Shown here piece after piece: positions 5,180 through 7,601 of a stretch of 7,601 bases of DNA. The notes below the pieces were generated by a model. The model searched no databases and was not told where the DNA came from. It saw nothing but the letters and a program-made list of their open reading frames with translations. The DNA comes from Pseudomonadales bacterium (GTDB lineage Bacteria; Pseudomonadota; Gammaproteobacteria; Pseudomonadales; Pseudohongiellaceae): contig JAKSCP010000205.1 of assembly GCA_022360535.1 (NCBI GenBank), forward strand, positions 1-7,601, read 5' to 3'. Position 1 is the first letter of the stretch, and each line of letters opens with the position of its first letter. A program made the translations under genes and the position numbers.

Positions 5180-6874
5180 ATGCATCAATCTCGCTCTCTT
5201 TACCTCTCCTTATTCCTGATTGCAGCAACTACATTCGTCTGCTTTTACCCTGTGCTGGAAGGAAACTTCACGCATTGGGATGACGATGTTTACGTTTATG
5301 CCAACGACAGGGTAAGAGATGGGTTGAGTCTCGAAAACACACTGTGGGCCTTCCAGACCTTTACGATCGATAACTGGCATCCTCTCACCTGGCTGTCCTA
5401 CATGCTGGATGTGGAGCTGTCCGGCGTCTCAGCTACTCAGATGCACTTAACCAATCTTCTGCTGCACATCGGCAATTGTGTGCTGTTGTTTTTGTTGCTG
5501 CTAAGGTTTTTTGGAACGCCGGCTGCGTTAGTTGCTACTCTGGTTTTCGCGATCCATCCCTTACACGTTGAGCCTGTGGCCTGGATCTCTCAACGAAAAG
5601 AAGTGTTGAGCTTCTTCTTTTTACTGTTAGCCACGCACACTTACATTACCTACAAGCAGAAGAACCTAAGGAAACACTATATAGGTTCAATTATTGCGTT
5701 TTCATGTGCCTTGATGGCAAAACCGATGGCTGTTTCATTTCCAGTGTTAATCATTCTACTGGACTATTGGCCATTAAACCGTTGGCCAGACTTTCGCGAT
5801 ATAAAACAAATAAAAACCTACATGCTGGAAAAAATTCCATTTGTAGTTTTGTCCGCAGTAACCTGCTTGCTCACGATACTCGCCCAGTCGTACGCATTGG
5901 CTCTCACTACTAGTATCGGAGTAAGTGGGCAGTTATTCATAACGACACTCGCCTACGTAGAATACATCAAGCTGTTTCTCTACCCCGCCAACCTGGCTTT
6001 CTTTTATCCGCTGCCTCCCTACGAGATAGGGATGTATTTCTGGCTATGCCTGTTGAGTCTGATAGCTGTGTCTTTCGCTTCGATTCGATGGATGAAGAAG
6101 TTTCCCCACTTATTTGTCGCCTGGTGGTGGTATGTCATTGCCCTGTTGCCAGTCATCGGCATTCTCAAGGTCGGAGCACAATTTGTGGCGGACCGATACA
6201 CCTATGTGCCTTTTACCGGCATAGTCATTGCATTGGCATATCTCTTTGACAAGCTTTCTGCAGATAAGCGCTTTGGTTACTTGCTCAAAGCAGGCTCCGC
6301 TGCTGTCCTGCTGTTATACAGTTTGATTAGCTACAACTACGCCCGGGTTTGGAAAGATGACATATCGCTATCAACTGCGGCGATCCGTCAGAATGCAGAC
6401 AACCCGGTTGCCTACTTCGTATTACACGAGGGCGTTCAGTCTTTCGTATTGCAACAACTTCTCGAAACACTTTCAGAGGACACCCAGTGCGTTGAAGGTG
6501 ATGTGAATGTACTTGTGGGCTTTTCCCAGTCGAGCATTGATTGTCTGCAAGAAGAAGCTACTAAATCACCATTACACAATCTGTTGTTGGCAATTCATTA
6601 TCTGCGTGTGAATGAGAACGAAGTGGATGAATCTTTGCTGGCTGCCGAAGCAACTGACGATCTGCGAATCCGAAACTCCGCCATCCTTATCGCCGCTGTA
6701 CATCAGGTCAGAAACAACGATCTTGAAAAGTTGCCGGAAACCATTCAACAACTTGATCTGCTGCCAGACGACGGCCTAAGGTCGTTAGCCCTGTTCCTGT
6801 GCTATTACCAGCAAGGAGACATAAGCCTCGCTAACACTCATGTAAATGAAGGTCTAAGAGAGTTCTCGATCTAG
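5180..6874 (+). CDS. GT-C-type membrane glycosyltransferase-like protein (TMTC/DUF1736 family) with helical C-terminus
   Basis: The protein has 564 aa with about 10-11 membrane segments up to residue ~386. Its first external loop holds HWDDDVYV (acidic D34-D36), then NWHPLTWLSYMLD, HPLHVEPVAW (126-135), QRKEVLS (E141), MAKPM (179) and ADRYTYVPF (337-345). These motifs recur in bacterial relatives of eukaryotic TMTC O-mannosyltransferases, which usually carry C-terminal TPRs. Here residues 388-564 are soluble and helical but show no clean TPR. It probably moves a sugar from a lipid carrier to an envelope acceptor, but substrate and activity are unknown. I chose the ATG at 5180 because it opens directly into the first membrane segment. 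The frame is open to a TTG at 5078, but that stretch covers the erpA promoter and looks non-coding. The stop overlaps the bactofilin stop by 4 bp. It lies on the opposite strand to both neighbours, with no clear promoter. Confidence 0.82.
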   Translation: MHQSRSLYLSLFLIAATTFVCFYPVLEGNFTHWDDDVYVYANDRVRDGLSLENTLWAFQTFTIDNWHPLTWLSYMLDVELSGVSATQMHLTNLLLHIGNCVLLFLLLLRFFGTPAALVATLVFAIHPLHVEPVAWISQRKEVLSFFFLLLATHTYITYKQKNLRKHYIGSIIAFSCALMAKPMAVSFPVLIILLDYWPLNRWPDFRDIKQIKTYMLEKIPFVVLSAVTCLLTILAQSYALALTTSIGVSGQLFITTLAYVEYIKLFLYPANLAFFYPLPPYEIGMYFWLCLLSLIAVSFASIRWMKKFPHLFVAWWWYVIALLPVIGILKVGAQFVADRYTYVPFTGIVIALAYLFDKLSADKRFGYLLKAGSAAVLLLYSLISYNYARVWKDDISLSTAAIRQNADNPVAYFVLHEGVQSFVLQQLLETLSEDTQCVEGDVNVLVGFSQSSIDCLQEEATKSPLHNLLLAIHYLRVNENEVDESLLAAEATDDLRIRNSAILIAAVHQVRNNDLEKLPETIQQLDLLPDDGLRSLALFLCYYQQGDISLANTHVNEGLREFSI

Positions 6875-7314
6875 TCTTGCTTCAAAGACTTCTGATCGAA
6901 AGGTAGTTTGCGTTTTTCGTTACTTATACGTTTGGTATCAACATGGTTTGAACCGATGTGCATAAGGTTACCGTTTACTTCCGAACCCATGACCATTTCG
7001 ATCAGGTTGTAGTAAACATTGCCGACGACGACAGCTTTGGCCGCCAGCTCGATGTGGGTGGCTGAGCGTACATCGCCCTGCACCAGGCCATTAATAATGG
7101 CGGAAGGCACACAGATCTCGCCCTCAACCGCTCCCTTCTCGGCGACACGAATCAAGGCCTTGGAATCGTCTTCGGCGTAGATATTGCCCTTGACCCGCCC
7201 CTCGATAATCAACTCACCGCTGAAATGAATGTCTCCAACAATTTCCGTTGTCTTTGACACCAGGGTGTGGGCGTCAGAAGAAGATGTGCGGCTGTCGTCT
7301 TTTCCACCAAACAT
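6871..7314 (-). CDS. Bactofilin (polymer-forming cytoskeletal protein, DUF583)
   Basis: Bactofilins are small beta-helical proteins that polymerise into membrane-associated filaments and position cell-wall or shape machinery. The protein is 147 aa, with a disordered N-terminal tail (MFGGKDDSRTSSSD). The core, residues ~23-115, is built of short beta-helix rungs such as VGDIHFSGELIIEGRVKGNI, KGAVEGEICVPSAIINGLVQGDV and KAVVVGNVYYNLIEMVMGSEVNGNL. The C-terminal tail is basic and polar. The Met-Phe start resembles bactofilins whose N-terminus has been implicated in membrane binding. The ATG at 7314 has a good AAGGA 8 nt upstream. It follows the DUF6776 gene by 28 nt, so the two probably form one operon. 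An M23 peptidase is encoded 3.4 kb away, and such peptidases are known bactofilin partners elsewhere. Confidence 0.93.
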   Translation of the reverse strand: MFGGKDDSRTSSSDAHTLVSKTTEIVGDIHFSGELIIEGRVKGNIYAEDDSKALIRVAEKGAVEGEICVPSAIINGLVQGDVRSATHIELAAKAVVVGNVYYNLIEMVMGSEVNGNLMHIGSNHVDTKRISNEKRKLPFDQKSLKQD

Positions 7315-7342
7315 GATTCTTTTCCTTGTGTTGTTTCCTTTA

Positions 7343-7601
7343 TTACTCGTCTTGGACGACCCAGCTGAAATCCTGGTTTACTGTTTTCTCTACGGGCTCA
7401 ATAGAGATAGCTGCAATCTGTATACGATCTGGCTCGAATCCCTCTGGAAGCGCCAGTTCACCCTCTATATTCTGAAAATACTTAAAGCGTAATCGTATAT
7501 CGAGCTGATCCTCATCTTCGGAGATTTCTCTCAATGGATAGATCACTTGCTCATCGTTCTGTGTACCGATCAGATTGACATTCACATGGCCCGTTAGAAA
7601 C
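7343..7601 (-). CDS. DUF6776 family protein, C-terminal part (gene continues past the right edge)
   Basis: The reading frame enters from the right edge open (FLTGHVNVNLIGTQNDEQ) and stops at 7343, so the start and most of the protein are outside. About 85 residues are visible. The pattern of an N-L-I-G segment, a polar turn, then LRFKYFQNIEGELALPEGFEP matches, from memory, the C-terminal beta-rich domain of DUF6776 proteins. These are small bitopic membrane proteins with a coiled coil, found upstream of bactofilin genes in Pseudomonas and relatives. An apparent GTG start at 7585 is internal to the conserved domain and is not the real start. The 28-nt gap to the bactofilin gene suggests cotranscription. 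Function is unknown; a role as membrane partner of the bactofilin is a guess from context. Confidence 0.75.
   Translation of the reverse strand, partial: FLTGHVNVNLIGTQNDEQVIYPLREISEDEDQLDIRLRFKYFQNIEGELALPEGFEPDRIQIAAISIEPVEKTVNQDFSWVVQDE

Noticed and set aside
7229..7492. 87-codon plus-strand reading frame with a hydrophobic stretch
   Set aside because: It is antisense to the bactofilin start and the DUF6776 end, both of which are recognisable on the minus strand.
1..7601. CRISPR array, IS element, tRNA or prophage attachment site
   Set aside because: No regular spaced repeats, transposase motifs, terminal inverted repeats with target duplications or cloverleaf-like sequence were seen on either strand.

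Overview
The window looks like a chromosomal segment of a gammaproteobacterium, probably a marine relative of the Pseudomonas/Cellvibrionales group. The left edge is the 5' end of a 16S rRNA gene whose start (GAACTGAAGAG...) is of the Pseudomonas type. The gene order 16S rRNA - tyrS - M23 peptidase - anmK - erpA ... bactofilin - DUF6776 closely matches, from memory, the P. aeruginosa block PA0664-PA0668 plus the adjoining rRNA operon. No plasmid, phage, IS, CRISPR or tRNA signals were seen.

Layout, left to right. 1-167 (-) is the 16S rRNA start. 168-597 holds the rrn leader (boxA, hairpins), a strong rrn P1-type promoter with an A-tract upstream element, and a palindromic terminator behind tyrS. 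598-1878 (-) is tyrS. 1879-2083 is a divergent promoter region, with an extended -10 for the rightward operon and a structured leader carrying a seven-codon mini-ORF. 2084-3481 (+) mepM and 3502-4608 (+) anmK form a peptidoglycan turnover and recycling pair. 4618-4971 (-) is erpA, convergent with anmK and only 9 bases away. 4972-5179 contains the erpA promoter with a good match to an IscR type 1 operator. 5180-6874 (+) is a large membrane glycosyltransferase-like gene (GT-C, TMTC/DUF1736 type). 6871-7314 (-) is a bactofilin, and 7343-7601 (-) is the C-terminal part of a DUF6776 protein that runs off the right edge.

Together the genes cover translation (rRNA, TyrRS), Fe-S cluster delivery (ErpA) and cell envelope (MepM, AnmK, bactofilin, GT-C protein). 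Most of the window is conserved housekeeping sequence. The elements that stand out are the GT-C gene, placed on the opposite strand between bactofilin and erpA where Pseudomonas has none as far as I recall; the IscR-like site at erpA; and several small leader structures (rrn, mepM). I did not find a wholly new system.
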